A DNA stretch of 49,163 nt from Marinobacter sp. Lineage in GTDB: Bacteria; Pseudomonadota; Gammaproteobacteria; Pseudomonadales; Oleiphilaceae. Position 1 is the first letter of the stretch; every line of letters begins with the position of its first letter. Where the stretch lies: contig JAGPVT010000022.1 in the NCBI GenBank assembly GCA_018066865.1, positions 1 through 49,163 of the forward strand, in the 5' to 3' direction. Below the pieces are notes generated by a model, which saw nothing but the letters and a program-made list of their open reading frames with translations, was not told the DNA's origin and did not search any database. The position numbers and the translations under genes are program-made. Below are positions 16,449 to 24,515 of the stretch, in pieces.

Positions 16449-16844
16449 TTAGTCTTCGCTGGTATCCGGCAGATAGGCGCCGTCTGCGTCGTGTACTTCC
16501 TGGCCAGTGACGGGCGGGTTGAACGAGCAGATCAAGCGCATGTCTTCAGTACCACCACGGAGGGTATGCTGATCATGTTTGTCGAGAGCGTAAAGCGTGC
16601 CATCCGAGATTTCGTGGGTTTCACCCGTGGCTTTGTCGGTAATGGTGCCGTTGCCGGCTACGCAGTAAACCGCTTCCAGGTGATGCTTGTACCACAGGTT
16701 CAGTTCGGCGCCTGCAGGGATAATTGTTTCGTGGAAAGAGAAGCCCATACCATCTTTTTTCAACAACATACGACGGCTGGTCCAGCCCGGGCCATGCACT
16801 TCACGTTCGGTACCGATGATGTCCTTAACTCGTACAATCTTCAT
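16449..16844 (-). CDS. ectC: L-ectoine synthase (orphan, without ectA/ectB)
   Basis: EctC closes N-gamma-acetyl-diaminobutyrate to the compatible solute ectoine. The 131-residue cupin matches the family in length and over the whole sequence ([19 protein letters not shown] at the N-terminus). The metal ligands known in EctC are all present at the usual numbers: Glu57, Tyr85 and His93. I chose MKIV because GAGGA lies 6 nt before it, whereas the ATG two codons earlier abuts that site. The usual partners ectA and ectB are absent; its neighbour is an MFS transporter 6 nt downstream. So it is either a relocated copy or a stand-alone cyclase. Confidence 0.95.
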   Translation of the reverse strand: MKIVRVKDIIGTEREVHGPGWTSRRMLLKKDGMGFSFHETIIPAGAELNLWYKHHLEAVYCVAGNGTITDKATGETHEISDGTLYALDKHDQHTLRGGTEDMRLICSFNPPVTGQEVHDADGAYLPDTSED

Positions 16845-16894
16845 GAGCATTCCTCGTCATTTGATGGAATAGCGATACAGTATAAACATTCATT

Positions 16895-18325
16895 TCAGGT
16901 CCGATTCAACCGCCAGTCGTCATAAACTGCCATGCATTGCTCTATTGCGATGTGAAACCTGTGCTGCTGGCTTTCATCCAGAGGCTGCTGTTTACGGCAT
17001 TTGTCCAAAGTTCTCTGGATGGTTTGACGGCTCTTTTTATCGAGACGTTCGAGCCAGTGATAATCTGCGGGTTGCAGGTCGAGCAGCTCTCTGCCGGCGT
17101 GGTTGCGATGGCTGATGTGCCACCAGTGATCCACAGCTCGCCCCAGCACCACGTAGCCAAACTGGCTGTCCTGCACAGGCCCGAAAGTAGCTGTTTTCAG
17201 GCCGTCCTGGAGCAGACCGATGTTCAGAACCGGCAGGGTAAACTTGCCGCCGTAAAAATAGCTCCCGGCCGCACCGATCAGGCCACCGACCAGCGCCCCG
17301 GTGCCCAGCGATGAGCCCAGTGTCAGAGCGTCCAGCCCCGCACCACTTACTGCGCCTGCACCGAAACCGGCTGTGGCCAGATAACGCCTGCTGACAGCCC
17401 AATGCTTGCGGCTGTCTTCCGAGAACAGGTCATGATCGCTGTGCCATTCCAGTTCGGCTTCCTGTCGCCGGATGCTTTGATGCTGGTACAGATGCTCGAT
17501 TTCCACCCGTAGAGATTGTTCCCGCTGGCGCTGGTGCTGATACCAGCGTTGCCGGAGTTGGTCCGCAAGGGTGCTGTCACTGGTACCGGCTGCCTGGTCC
17601 AGGGTCAGGGTTCGTTTTTCCTGGAACGACATCATGTCCTTCAAGGCTTTGGCAATGATGCCTGCCGCCTGGAGGCGACGTTGCTGGCGCTGGGCCAACA
17701 AGTGATGTGTTGCCTGGTCCAGCGACTTCTCCCAGTCGGGCTCAAGCTGGCCAAAAGCCCGTAAAAGGCTGAGATGTTGCTCAAACGGGGCGCGAACGGC
17801 ATCGAACTTTCGAACAACCTGAAAAAACTGGCCCAGTGCCGCTTGCCAGGTATCACTGTAATCGTCGGGCCCGATGCTGTTGATCAGCGCGAGGCTGGGC
17901 CGCCCTGTCCAGCGTAAAATAGTCATCTCGGCTTCGTGCTGGGCGCTGTAGGGCGAGGATCCATCCACCACGTAGATAATTCCGGCGCCTTCGATCAACG
18001 GCGTCAACAGCTCGCACTCGTCGGTAAAGCGGCCGTCGCCCTGGTGCTGCAGAACAAACGCCCGCACGGTTTCGCTGTGATCCGATGCCGATACACTGTG
18101 GGCTTCCAGCCATTCGAGAACCCGCCGGGGGCGCTGGAAACCGGGTGTATCCACTAGCGTATAGAGAATTTTGCCGTCCACGCTTAACGGATACGATTGC
18201 CGCGTGCGCGTTGTGCCTGGCTCCAGTGCGATGGCGATGGCATCGTTCTGTGACAGCGTTGCAACGACGCTGGATTTGCCCTTGTTCGGGTGACCTACGA
18301 CAGCAAAAAAGGGTGTGGTATTCAC
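16895..18325 (-). CDS. GTPase with C-terminal DUF3482
   Basis: A 476-residue protein: an Era/TrmE-like GTPase domain at the N-terminus (G1 GHPNKGKS at 11-18, switch threonines at 38-41, G3 DTPG at 59-62), then a helical DUF3482 region. A glycine-rich stretch (GAGAVSGAGLDALTLGSSLG and following residues) could insert in a membrane. The usual NKxD specificity motif is not clear (NSIGPDD stands near its place). I chose the GTG at 18325: a GGGGGAG site lies 7 nt before it, and it overlaps the upstream stop by four bases (GTGA). Its partner DUF2868 is a membrane protein. The pair's function is unknown. Confidence 0.88.
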   Translation of the reverse strand: MNTTPFFAVVGHPNKGKSSVVATLSQNDAIAIALEPGTTRTRQSYPLSVDGKILYTLVDTPGFQRPRRVLEWLEAHSVSASDHSETVRAFVLQHQGDGRFTDECELLTPLIEGAGIIYVVDGSSPYSAQHEAEMTILRWTGRPSLALINSIGPDDYSDTWQAALGQFFQVVRKFDAVRAPFEQHLSLLRAFGQLEPDWEKSLDQATHHLLAQRQQRRLQAAGIIAKALKDMMSFQEKRTLTLDQAAGTSDSTLADQLRQRWYQHQRQREQSLRVEIEHLYQHQSIRRQEAELEWHSDHDLFSEDSRKHWAVSRRYLATAGFGAGAVSGAGLDALTLGSSLGTGALVGGLIGAAGSYFYGGKFTLPVLNIGLLQDGLKTATFGPVQDSQFGYVVLGRAVDHWWHISHRNHAGRELLDLQPADYHWLERLDKKSRQTIQRTLDKCRKQQPLDESQQHRFHIAIEQCMAVYDDWRLNRT

Positions 18326-19734
18326 TGGGTAACTCCCCCGCCCATGTCCGGAACGGCTCCAGGAATCGGTATAAGACTGACCGTCACAAACTCTGGCCCC
18401 ACGCGCCTGGCAAACCTCAGCCATTGCTGAACCTGATGGGCATCCGGCTCCCGCTCAATGTGAGCCGCCAGTGGTACCAGGGCGATCTGCGTTCCTTTGG
18501 GCCAGAGTTCTCTGGTGCTGGCCAGTAAGTCCTCCAGTTCGCCGGTGGGCGGCTCCCAACTGCGGGTAACCAGCAGAACGGATTGATTGGACCCCAGGGC
18601 CAGCTGGGCGGCTATCTGCTCCAGTGTCTGCCTGTCCTCTGAGAGAGTCATCTTGCCTCCTGCTCTGGCAATCAGGCTCTTGCCAGTGCTGAGCGCATCT
18701 GGCAGCTCCGGGTCGCCAGCACCGGCCCAGCACAACACTATGCGGGCATCCGGCAAGGGCTGTACCGTCAGATCCGTTTCGGTGTCGGGAAGGTCTGCGG
18801 CATCGTTATGTCTATTGCCGGTTTCAAGAGCCGGTGTTTCCATGCGGTACATCAACGCGCGCATCGCCGGGTGGCTGGCTAGCAGGTGCCTGGCTTTGCG
18901 ACGGATCAGTACGCCCGCCAGTACGAAAAGAACGAGCCGGGGCAGCAGCGCCCAGGTTGTCCAGAGCATGGCGATGAAGGGCCACCACTGGCCCCAAAGA
19001 ACCGGATCAAGGCCGGTCTCTCCTGCGCTGGCGCGGAAGAACCGGGTCGCCTCTACAAGCGCCAAGTCAGGAGCAGCGGCAGGCCATAGCCAGGCCCAGG
19101 GAGTCGCGATCGCTGTAATCAGGCCATGGTAGCGGCTAGCATCGGTATCAAGCGTGGTGCTCCAGCCGAAAGCAAGGTCCTGTAACACCACCATAATCAG
19201 CAAGGTTGCCAGGCCAGAGGCAGCAAAACTCAGCCCGCCCAGTTGCGCGGCCCGCGCCATAAGGACAGGCTGAAGCCTGACCGAAACGTCAGATCGGAAG
19301 TTGTTGTGGAAGCGTCTGAGCAGTCCACGCCATGGCTGCCAGCCAGCCAGGGATTGAACGGTAGTTAACAGCGCCAGCAACAACTGGAAGGCCACAAAGG
19401 CCAGAATAACGGTAATGTTGATGCGCTGGCCACCGTCATAGAACAGCAGGCCTAGCATGGTCAGTAAGCCGAATATCGCACCGGCTGCCATAAAACCGCT
19501 GTTGATCCGGCGCCAGAAACGCAGAGTCTGTTCTGCGGAGGATGAGCTTGCGCCGGGGCCGCTGAGATGGTTCATGTGTGCCAGCCAGCGTTTCGGACCA
19601 GGCGTCACGCCTTGTTGTTCGCAGGTCAGTGCAAACTTGCGATCCCGCCGGTGCAGAAATGCCGGGGCCTGGCCATTGTCTCTCTGGGCGCAGGCATCAA
19701 AATCCAGCAACAGGCGGAGGGGGTGATCTGTCAT
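18322..19734 (-). CDS. DUF2868 membrane protein
   Basis: A 470-residue protein translationally coupled to the DUF3482 GTPase that follows. It has a cytoplasmic N-terminus with a basic patch, then hydrophobic helices at about residues 78-98, 105-130, 163-188 and 250-276, then a C-terminal soluble half (from about 285) with alternating strands and helices (RIVLCWAGAGDPELPD, SVLLVTRSWEPPTGELEDLL, QIALVPLAAH) that looks like a Rossmann-type fold. DUF2868 and DUF3482 genes are found together in Pseudomonas and relatives. I infer a membrane complex controlled by GTP; no activity is known to me. Confidence 0.85.
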   Translation of the reverse strand: MTDHPLRLLLDFDACAQRDNGQAPAFLHRRDRKFALTCEQQGVTPGPKRWLAHMNHLSGPGASSSSAEQTLRFWRRINSGFMAAGAIFGLLTMLGLLFYDGGQRINITVILAFVAFQLLLALLTTVQSLAGWQPWRGLLRRFHNNFRSDVSVRLQPVLMARAAQLGGLSFAASGLATLLIMVVLQDLAFGWSTTLDTDASRYHGLITAIATPWAWLWPAAAPDLALVEATRFFRASAGETGLDPVLWGQWWPFIAMLWTTWALLPRLVLFVLAGVLIRRKARHLLASHPAMRALMYRMETPALETGNRHNDAADLPDTETDLTVQPLPDARIVLCWAGAGDPELPDALSTGKSLIARAGGKMTLSEDRQTLEQIAAQLALGSNQSVLLVTRSWEPPTGELEDLLASTRELWPKGTQIALVPLAAHIEREPDAHQVQQWLRFARRVGPEFVTVSLIPIPGAVPDMGGGVTQ

Positions 19735-19821
19735 GAACGGTTCCGGTTGTGAATTCGGTCTGTTGATCTTTGGTGTTAGGATATCGGTATTACCCTGTCC
19801 GATACCAGACAACGAGCTTTC

Positions 19822-20184
19822 ATGCCCCACCACCTGATGAATTTGCGCCACGTGCCTGATGACGAAGCCGAGGAAATACGGGCGCTGTTTGAGGCTCACG
19901 ATGTGCGGTTTTACGAGACGCCGCCAAGCCGCTGGGGTATCAGTATGGGGGGTTTCTGGGTGCACGACACAGAAGAAGCGAACAGAGCCAAAGCTTTGCT
20001 GCAGGACTACCAGCGCCAGCGCCTGGAAAACCAGCGTGAGGCCTATGAAATGCGGCGCCTGAGTGGCGAAACAGGTGGCGTCTGGCAGATGTTCCGGCAT
20101 AAGCCTGTTCGCACCTTCGCGGCCTGCCTGGCCATTCTGGTAATGATTGGTCTGAGTTTGCTGCCGTTTATCCACATAGGTTAG
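19822..20184 (+). CDS. DUF6164-like small membrane protein
   Basis: A 120-residue protein: a soluble N-terminal part with a small alpha/beta look (VPDDEAEEIRALFEAHDVRFYETPPSRWGIS), a helical stretch rich in Gln/Arg (residues about 58-82), and one C-terminal membrane helix (about 97-117). This matches what I remember of DUF6164 in marine gammaproteobacteria; function unknown. It starts 87 nt from the divergent DUF2868 gene. The 332-nt gap after it holds the control region of the hydrolase gene. Confidence 0.75.
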   Translation: MPHHLMNLRHVPDDEAEEIRALFEAHDVRFYETPPSRWGISMGGFWVHDTEEANRAKALLQDYQRQRLENQREAYEMRRLSGETGGVWQMFRHKPVRTFAACLAILVMIGLSLLPFIHIG

Positions 20185-20255
20185 GTTCCCTGGCCATTCC
20201 ACAAGGCGAATTTATGCTTTGCGGACAGGGCTGGATTTGTGTCGCTTTAATCGGC

Positions 20256-20273
20256 TGTCCGACAATCAAGACG
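20256..20273 (+). promoter_or_regulatory. Degenerate activator site (UAS) upstream of the hydrolase
   Basis: TGTCC-N8-AGACG matches the 18-bp palindrome found at the other sites of this cluster at 14 of 18 positions. It lies 19 nt upstream (start to start) of a much better copy at 20275, so it may be a weak secondary site. Confidence 0.4.
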
Positions 20274-20274
20274 G

Positions 20275-20292
20275 CGTCCGGTTTTCAGGACA
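20275..20292 (+). promoter_or_regulatory. Activator site (UAS), distal, upstream of the hydrolase
   Basis: CGTCCGGTTTTCAGGACA, a near-perfect copy of the 18-bp palindrome TGTCCGGAAATCAGGACA. It is 147 nt upstream of the sigma-54 promoter at 20440, a usual distance for an enhancer-type site. I infer binding by the sigma-54 activator encoded at 22740. Confidence 0.7.
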
Positions 20293-20359
20293 TGTCGGCT
20301 GTAGTAACCCCTATAACAGGGTGTTCCAATGTGAATCCGAGTCCCGGCGGGAGTAAAGC

Positions 20360-20377
20360 TGTCCGGGAATCAGGACG
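20360..20377 (+). promoter_or_regulatory. Activator site (UAS), proximal, upstream of the hydrolase
   Basis: TGTCCGGGAATCAGGACG matches the reverse complement of the site at 24178 at 16 of 18 positions. It ends 62 nt before the -24 element at 20440; in the second promoter of the cluster the corresponding gap is 65 nt. The shared sequence and geometry support a common activator. Confidence 0.75.
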
Positions 20378-20439
20378 AATATTTCTTCTCGCCAAAACAA
20401 ATCCTGGGAATAATCAATAAAAACAAACGCGTAAAATTA

Positions 20440-20455
20440 TGGCACAGGACGCGCA
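20440..20455 (+). promoter_or_regulatory. Sigma-54 promoter of the 3HB-oligomer hydrolase gene
   Basis: TGGCAC-N5-GCGC has the invariant GG and GC dinucleotides at the sigma-54 spacing (-24/-12). The -24 half is perfect and the -12 half is one step from TTGC. Transcription would start near 20466, giving an RNA leader of about 50 nt before the ATG at 20517, which follows AAGGA. Confidence 0.75.
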
Positions 20456-20516
20456 TGGGTGTCGTTTCGGGTCGTGGTCCCGACCCGTTCTTAACAACAA
20501 CAAATAAGGAACGACC

Positions 20517-22634
20517 ATGAAACGTATAATGATGGGCACCCTGATCGGTGTCACCGTGTTCACATCGAGTGTCTGGGCGAAAGGCAATTCCCCCTTCAAC
20601 GCGCTGCCCGAGTTCATCCAGGGCGATATTGCGCAGACCACCTACGATGGCATCACCGACGATCTCCTGACCGCTGGTCTCGGCGCCTCCGGATTCGTCG
20701 GTTCGGCGCCAGTTTTTAACGAACCGCTTGCGCCAACGCCCGCCGAACTTCGGCGACTGGCGATCTACAACAATTACCGGGCCTTGGTCGACACGGCTCC
20801 CGGTGGCGGATACGGTACCTTCTTTGGCCCCAGTGTGGGCGCCACCGGCGAAGGTCGGATTGCCGGCGAGGAATATCTTGCCTTCATGACGGTGCCGGGC
20901 AGTAACGTGCCGATAACCGTCATGGCCCAGGTACCCGAGAGCTTCGATCCGCGCAACGCCTGTATGGTGACCGCACCCTCTTCGGGTTCCCGGGGTATCT
21001 ATGGCGCGATCGGCACCGCCGGTGAGTGGGGGCTGAAGAAGGGCTGCGCCGTAGTCTATACCGATAAAGGCACCGGCACCGGCTCCCACAATCTGGAAAC
21101 CAATACGGCCCAGCGCATGGATGGCACTCTGACCGGTGCGGACGAAGCGGTCCAGTTCCGTGCAGATCTGTCTGACACGGCCCGGTCGGATTTCAGTGCG
21201 GTCTGGCCAGACCGTTTTGCTTTCAAACACGCCCACTCCAAAGCCAATCCTGAGGCGGATTGGGGGCGTTACGTGCTGCAATCCATTGAGTTCGGTTTTT
21301 ACGTGCTCAACGAAAAATTTGGCCGTGAGCTGGGCAACGGGAAAACCCTCATCACGATCAAGCCAAAGAAAACTCTCGTTATTGCCTCCAGTGTTTCCAA
21401 TGGTGGCGGCTCATCCGTTCGCGCGGCGGAGCAGGACACCAAAGGTCTGATTGATGGTGTGGCGGTATCCGAACCCAATGTTAATCCGGTTGTGGATACA
21501 GGCTTCACCATTGTTCAGGGTACCGGCACCGCAATTACTGAGCACAGTCGCAGCCTTTTCGAATACACCACAGCTCTGGCGGTGTACCAGGGGTGTGCCA
21601 ATCAGGCGCCGGCTATTCGCGATGACGCGCCACTGAACTTCCTTAACACGCCAGCGGTGCGCGACAATATCTGTAACTCATTGGCTAGCAAAGGATTGCT
21701 CAGCGGTGCCGCCAGCGCAACCATCGACGACTACGCTATCGAGGCACAGCGTATCCTGAACGAGGACTTCGGCATCCAGCCCGAGCAGAACCTGCTTGCG
21801 CCGGTGCATTTTGCCTCCAAGGTTGCCCAGAGCATTTCCATGACCTACGCCAACGCCTATGGCCGCGCGGGTGTTGAAGACCGTGTGTGCGGGCTAAGCT
21901 TTGCCGCCACAGATAAAGACAATGCCTACGCGGTAAGACCGCTGACACCGACCGAGGAAGCAGCAGCCTTTGCGACCAGTAACGGTATCCCACCTACTGC
22001 GGGAGTCGATATTGTATACGATGACGCTGAAGGCGAGCCCACGGCGCTTCCCGCAAGTGTATCTCCAAGCAGTAGTCAGATGGATTATGGCCTGGACGCC
22101 TTGTTGTGCCTGCACAGCTTGGCCCTCGGTCGTGATGCTATTACAGGAGATGCTTTGACAGGTACCGATGCTGCTCTTGCTGATGCGATCTTCGAGGGCA
22201 TTGAAGACATCAGGGCAACCGGAAACCTCCGTGGCAAGCCTGCGGTGTTTGTGACCGGCCGGGCGGATGCCATTTTACCCATCAATCACACATCCAGGCC
22301 GTATTTCGGGCTGAATCAGCGGGTGGAGGGTGCGGACAGTGAGCTTCGTTACTACGAAGTGCTCAACGCGCATCACCTGGACATACTGAACCAGTTCAAC
22401 GGCATCGGTAGCCGGTATGTGCCCTTGCATCACTACTACTTCCAGGCTCTGGATCTGGTATGGGAGCGCCTGACGAACGGTACTCCGCTGCCGCCAAGCC
22501 AGGTTGTCCGTGCGGTTGCGCGAGGCGATATGGCAACGCCGCTGGCACAGTCCAATCTGCCCGCTGTGGCAGCACAACCTGCAGGAGCAGACCGCATTCG
22601 CCTGGTTGGTAACGAGTTACGCATCCCGGAATAA
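20517..22634 (+). CDS. Exported D-(-)-3-hydroxybutyrate oligomer hydrolase
   Basis: Hydrolyses short 3-hydroxybutyrate oligomers, such as those released from polyhydroxybutyrate, to 3HB monomers. The 705-residue product matches the 3HB-oligomer hydrolase family in length and in its serine motif: SVSNGG with the likely nucleophile Ser294, followed by GSS. A signal peptide is visible (about residues 1-21, [21 protein letters not shown]), so it acts in the periplasm or outside. Acid/His partners are probably in the C-terminal region ([28 protein letters not shown]). It is expressed from its own sigma-54 promoter and shares activator sites with the TRAP operon. Confidence 0.92.
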   Translation: MKRIMMGTLIGVTVFTSSVWAKGNSPFNALPEFIQGDIAQTTYDGITDDLLTAGLGASGFVGSAPVFNEPLAPTPAELRRLAIYNNYRALVDTAPGGGYGTFFGPSVGATGEGRIAGEEYLAFMTVPGSNVPITVMAQVPESFDPRNACMVTAPSSGSRGIYGAIGTAGEWGLKKGCAVVYTDKGTGTGSHNLETNTAQRMDGTLTGADEAVQFRADLSDTARSDFSAVWPDRFAFKHAHSKANPEADWGRYVLQSIEFGFYVLNEKFGRELGNGKTLITIKPKKTLVIASSVSNGGGSSVRAAEQDTKGLIDGVAVSEPNVNPVVDTGFTIVQGTGTAITEHSRSLFEYTTALAVYQGCANQAPAIRDDAPLNFLNTPAVRDNICNSLASKGLLSGAASATIDDYAIEAQRILNEDFGIQPEQNLLAPVHFASKVAQSISMTYANAYGRAGVEDRVCGLSFAATDKDNAYAVRPLTPTEEAAAFATSNGIPPTAGVDIVYDDAEGEPTALPASVSPSSSQMDYGLDALLCLHSLALGRDAITGDALTGTDAALADAIFEGIEDIRATGNLRGKPAVFVTGRADAILPINHTSRPYFGLNQRVEGADSELRYYEVLNAHHLDILNQFNGIGSRYVPLHHYYFQALDLVWERLTNGTPLPPSQVVRAVARGDMATPLAQSNLPAVAAQPAGADRIRLVGNELRIPE

Positions 22635-22657
22635 TCGTCTTTTTGACCGTCGCGCAC

Positions 22658-22689
22658 GCCCTCTCATTTGCTCAGGCTGCTGAGAGGGC
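22658..22689 (+). terminator. Hairpin after the hydrolase gene
   Basis: A 9-bp perfect stem (GCCCTCTCA / TGAGAGGGC) with a 14-nt loop, 23 nt after the hydrolase stop. No U-run follows, so it may be an mRNA stabiliser or a factor-dependent end rather than a classic terminator. Confidence 0.4.
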
Positions 22690-22706
22690 CATATACTTCC
22701 GACAGA

Positions 22707-22726
22707 ACACCCGGCTTGCCGGGTGT
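22707..22726. other. Perfect hairpin/palindrome before the activator gene
   Basis: ACACCCGGC-TT-GCCGGGTGT is a 9-bp perfect inverted repeat ending 13 nt before the activator ATG at 22740. It could fold over the region of ribosome entry, limiting activator synthesis, or bind a dimeric protein. No U-run follows. Confidence 0.5.
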
Positions 22727-22739
22727 CAGGGCTTTCAAC

Positions 22740-24185
22740 ATGAATGATATTGAACCCGGCGGTACGCAGTACATGACACAGTTGTTTGGTGAGAAAAGCA
22801 AAAACGGGCTGACTCGGGAACTTATCGAAGCGCTTTTCCCCATGTTCGAAGAAGCCAGCGCAGGGGCAATTGCCGTAGATCGTGATGCCCGCATTACCTG
22901 GATGAACAGCAGCTATTCACAGCTGCTGGGCCTGAAAGACCCAGCCATTGCCATTGGTCGCCCGGTGCGCCAGGTGATCCCAGAAACCCGCATGCCCGAA
23001 GTTGTGGAAACCGGCAATCCCCTGCTGCTGGACATCATGGAGCATCAGCAACAACAACTGGTGGTTACCCGGTTACCCTTTTATGACAAGGCCGGACAGA
23101 TTGAAGGCGCTGTAGCGTTTGTCCTCTACGATGACCTGCAACCGCTCACGCCCCTGGTCAGCAAGTACCGGCGGCTGCATCAGGATCTCGCTGCGGCCCG
23201 CAAGGCGCTGGCAAAAAAAGCGAGGAGCACTCGATACAGTCTCGGTGATTTTGTTGGTGCCAGCCCGGGAGCGCTCGAAGTGAAACGTCGTGCTCGTCTG
23301 GCTGCCGGCCGTGAGATGGCTGTACTGTTGCTGGGCGAAACCGGCACCGGCAAGGAGGTGCTGGCCCAGGCAATCCACTCCGTCTCCAGTCGCGCAGAAA
23401 AGCCTTTTGTAGGCGTGAACGTGGCGGCCATTCCCGACAATCTTCTGGAAGCAGAGTTCTTCGGCGTCGCGCCAGGCGCTTATACCGGCGCAGACCGCAA
23501 GCACCGGGAGGGCAAGTTCCAGCTCGCCAACGGCGGCACGCTGTTTCTGGATGAAGTCGGCGATATGCCCCTGCCACTGCAGGCCAAGCTATTGCGGGCC
23601 CTGCAGGAAGGGGAAGTCGAACCGCTGGGCTCCAACAAGGTTGCATCTGTGGATGTCCGCGTTATTGCGGCAACCAGCCGCAACCTTGAAGCCATGATCG
23701 CCGATGGCAGCTTCCGCTCGGATCTGTATTACCGGCTCAACGTGTTGGAGATCCCCATACCACCCCTGAGAGAGCGTCTTGCCGACATCGGGTTGCTGTG
23801 CGAAACCCTGCTCTGGGAAATCAGCGAGGGGCTGGACATGCGGGCGGAAATTACCGATGCCGGCGTGGCGGCCTTGGCCAGTTACGACTGGCCCGGCAAC
23901 ATCCGCGAACTGCGTAATGTGCTGGAGAGAGCCCTGACCATGAGTGAAGAAGGTGGCGTTCTGGATGCGGATGCCATGTTCAAGGTGCTGCCTCGGGCCG
24001 GGGTGCGTCCGGCCTCTCAGATTGCGCCGCGACCCATCAGGCGATTGGCTGAAACACTGGCAGAGGCGGAAGCTCAGGCTGTGGAAGAGGCCCTGGTTGC
24101 AAGCAGGGGAAACCGCACCAAAGCCGCCCGGCTATTGGGCATTTCCCGCTCGGTACTCTACGAGAAACTGGCCAAGATGTCCTGA
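22740..24185 (+). CDS. Sigma-54-dependent activator of 3HB use (HbcR-like)
   Basis: A 481-residue enhancer-binding protein: N-terminal PAS-like sensor (about residues 18-130, AGAIAVDRDARITWMN), AAA+ domain with Walker A GETGTGKE (199-206), the sigma-54 contact loop as GAYTGA (246-251, Tyr for Phe), Walker B FLDEVGD (Asp271, Glu272), and a Fis-type helix-turn-helix at the C-terminus (RTKAARLLGISRSVLYEKL). The start at 22740 fits the domain layout; an upstream TTG would run through the hairpin. By domain makeup and location it resembles HbcR of Pseudomonas aeruginosa, which controls 3HB genes; I cannot confirm orthology. Its last codons overlap the first activator site of the TRAP operon. Confidence 0.9.
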   Translation: MNDIEPGGTQYMTQLFGEKSKNGLTRELIEALFPMFEEASAGAIAVDRDARITWMNSSYSQLLGLKDPAIAIGRPVRQVIPETRMPEVVETGNPLLLDIMEHQQQQLVVTRLPFYDKAGQIEGAVAFVLYDDLQPLTPLVSKYRRLHQDLAAARKALAKKARSTRYSLGDFVGASPGALEVKRRARLAAGREMAVLLLGETGTGKEVLAQAIHSVSSRAEKPFVGVNVAAIPDNLLEAEFFGVAPGAYTGADRKHREGKFQLANGGTLFLDEVGDMPLPLQAKLLRALQEGEVEPLGSNKVASVDVRVIAATSRNLEAMIADGSFRSDLYYRLNVLEIPIPPLRERLADIGLLCETLLWEISEGLDMRAEITDAGVAALASYDWPGNIRELRNVLERALTMSEEGGVLDADAMFKVLPRAGVRPASQIAPRPIRRLAETLAEAEAQAVEEALVASRGNRTKAARLLGISRSVLYEKLAKMS

Positions 24186-24195
24186 TTTCCGGACA
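24178..24195 (+). promoter_or_regulatory. Activator site (UAS), distal, upstream of the TRAP operon
   Basis: TGTCCTGATTTCCGGACA, a nearly perfect palindrome (8-bp halves with one mismatched pair). It overlaps the stop codon of the activator gene and lies 63 nt (six helical turns) upstream of the proximal copy, so both would face the same side of the DNA. Confidence 0.8.
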
Positions 24196-24240
24196 GGTGT
24201 CTTGATATCAGCACAAGTGCGTACGACTATAGGATTATGT

Positions 24241-24258
24241 TGTCCTATTTTCCGGACA
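24241..24258 (+). promoter_or_regulatory. Activator site (UAS), proximal, upstream of the TRAP operon
   Basis: TGTCCTATTTTCCGGACA, the same 18-bp palindrome. It ends 65 nt before the -24 element of the sigma-54 promoter at 24324, almost the same distance as at the hydrolase promoter. Confidence 0.8.
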
Positions 24259-24323
24259 TTTTAAGAGCTCATAAATTTCTTATTTTATTCTTATCTATCT
24301 GATATAAAAGATAAAAGAGATTT

Positions 24324-24339
24324 TGGCACAGTCCCTGCT
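24324..24339 (+). promoter_or_regulatory. Sigma-54 promoter of the TRAP-3HB dehydrogenase operon
   Basis: TGGCAC-N5-CTGCT matches the -24/-12 sigma-54 consensus (TGGCAC-N5-TTGC) with a single change. The predicted start is near 24350, leaving a leader of about 165 nt before dctP. AT-rich DNA lies just upstream (24260-24320), which could assist bending. Confidence 0.85.
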
Positions 24340-24515
24340 AAGTCTCGAATGCAGGACGTCAGAACAACGCAGAAAACAAGACTGGCGCTTTCGTTGGACC
24401 CGAAAAATACAAATGTCTGTCTCGTTTCCTGCGATGTCTGACTACACTCAGACTTGGCTTGTCAGGAAAATTATTCTGCTGGCCAGCTACAACAACAATG
24501 TCAGGAGACACGCCA

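Noticed and set aside
22740..24185. GAYTGA instead of GAFTGA in the sigma-54 contact loop of the activator.
   Set aside because: Tyr for Phe at this place is a known working variant in activators of this class, so it does not suggest loss of function.
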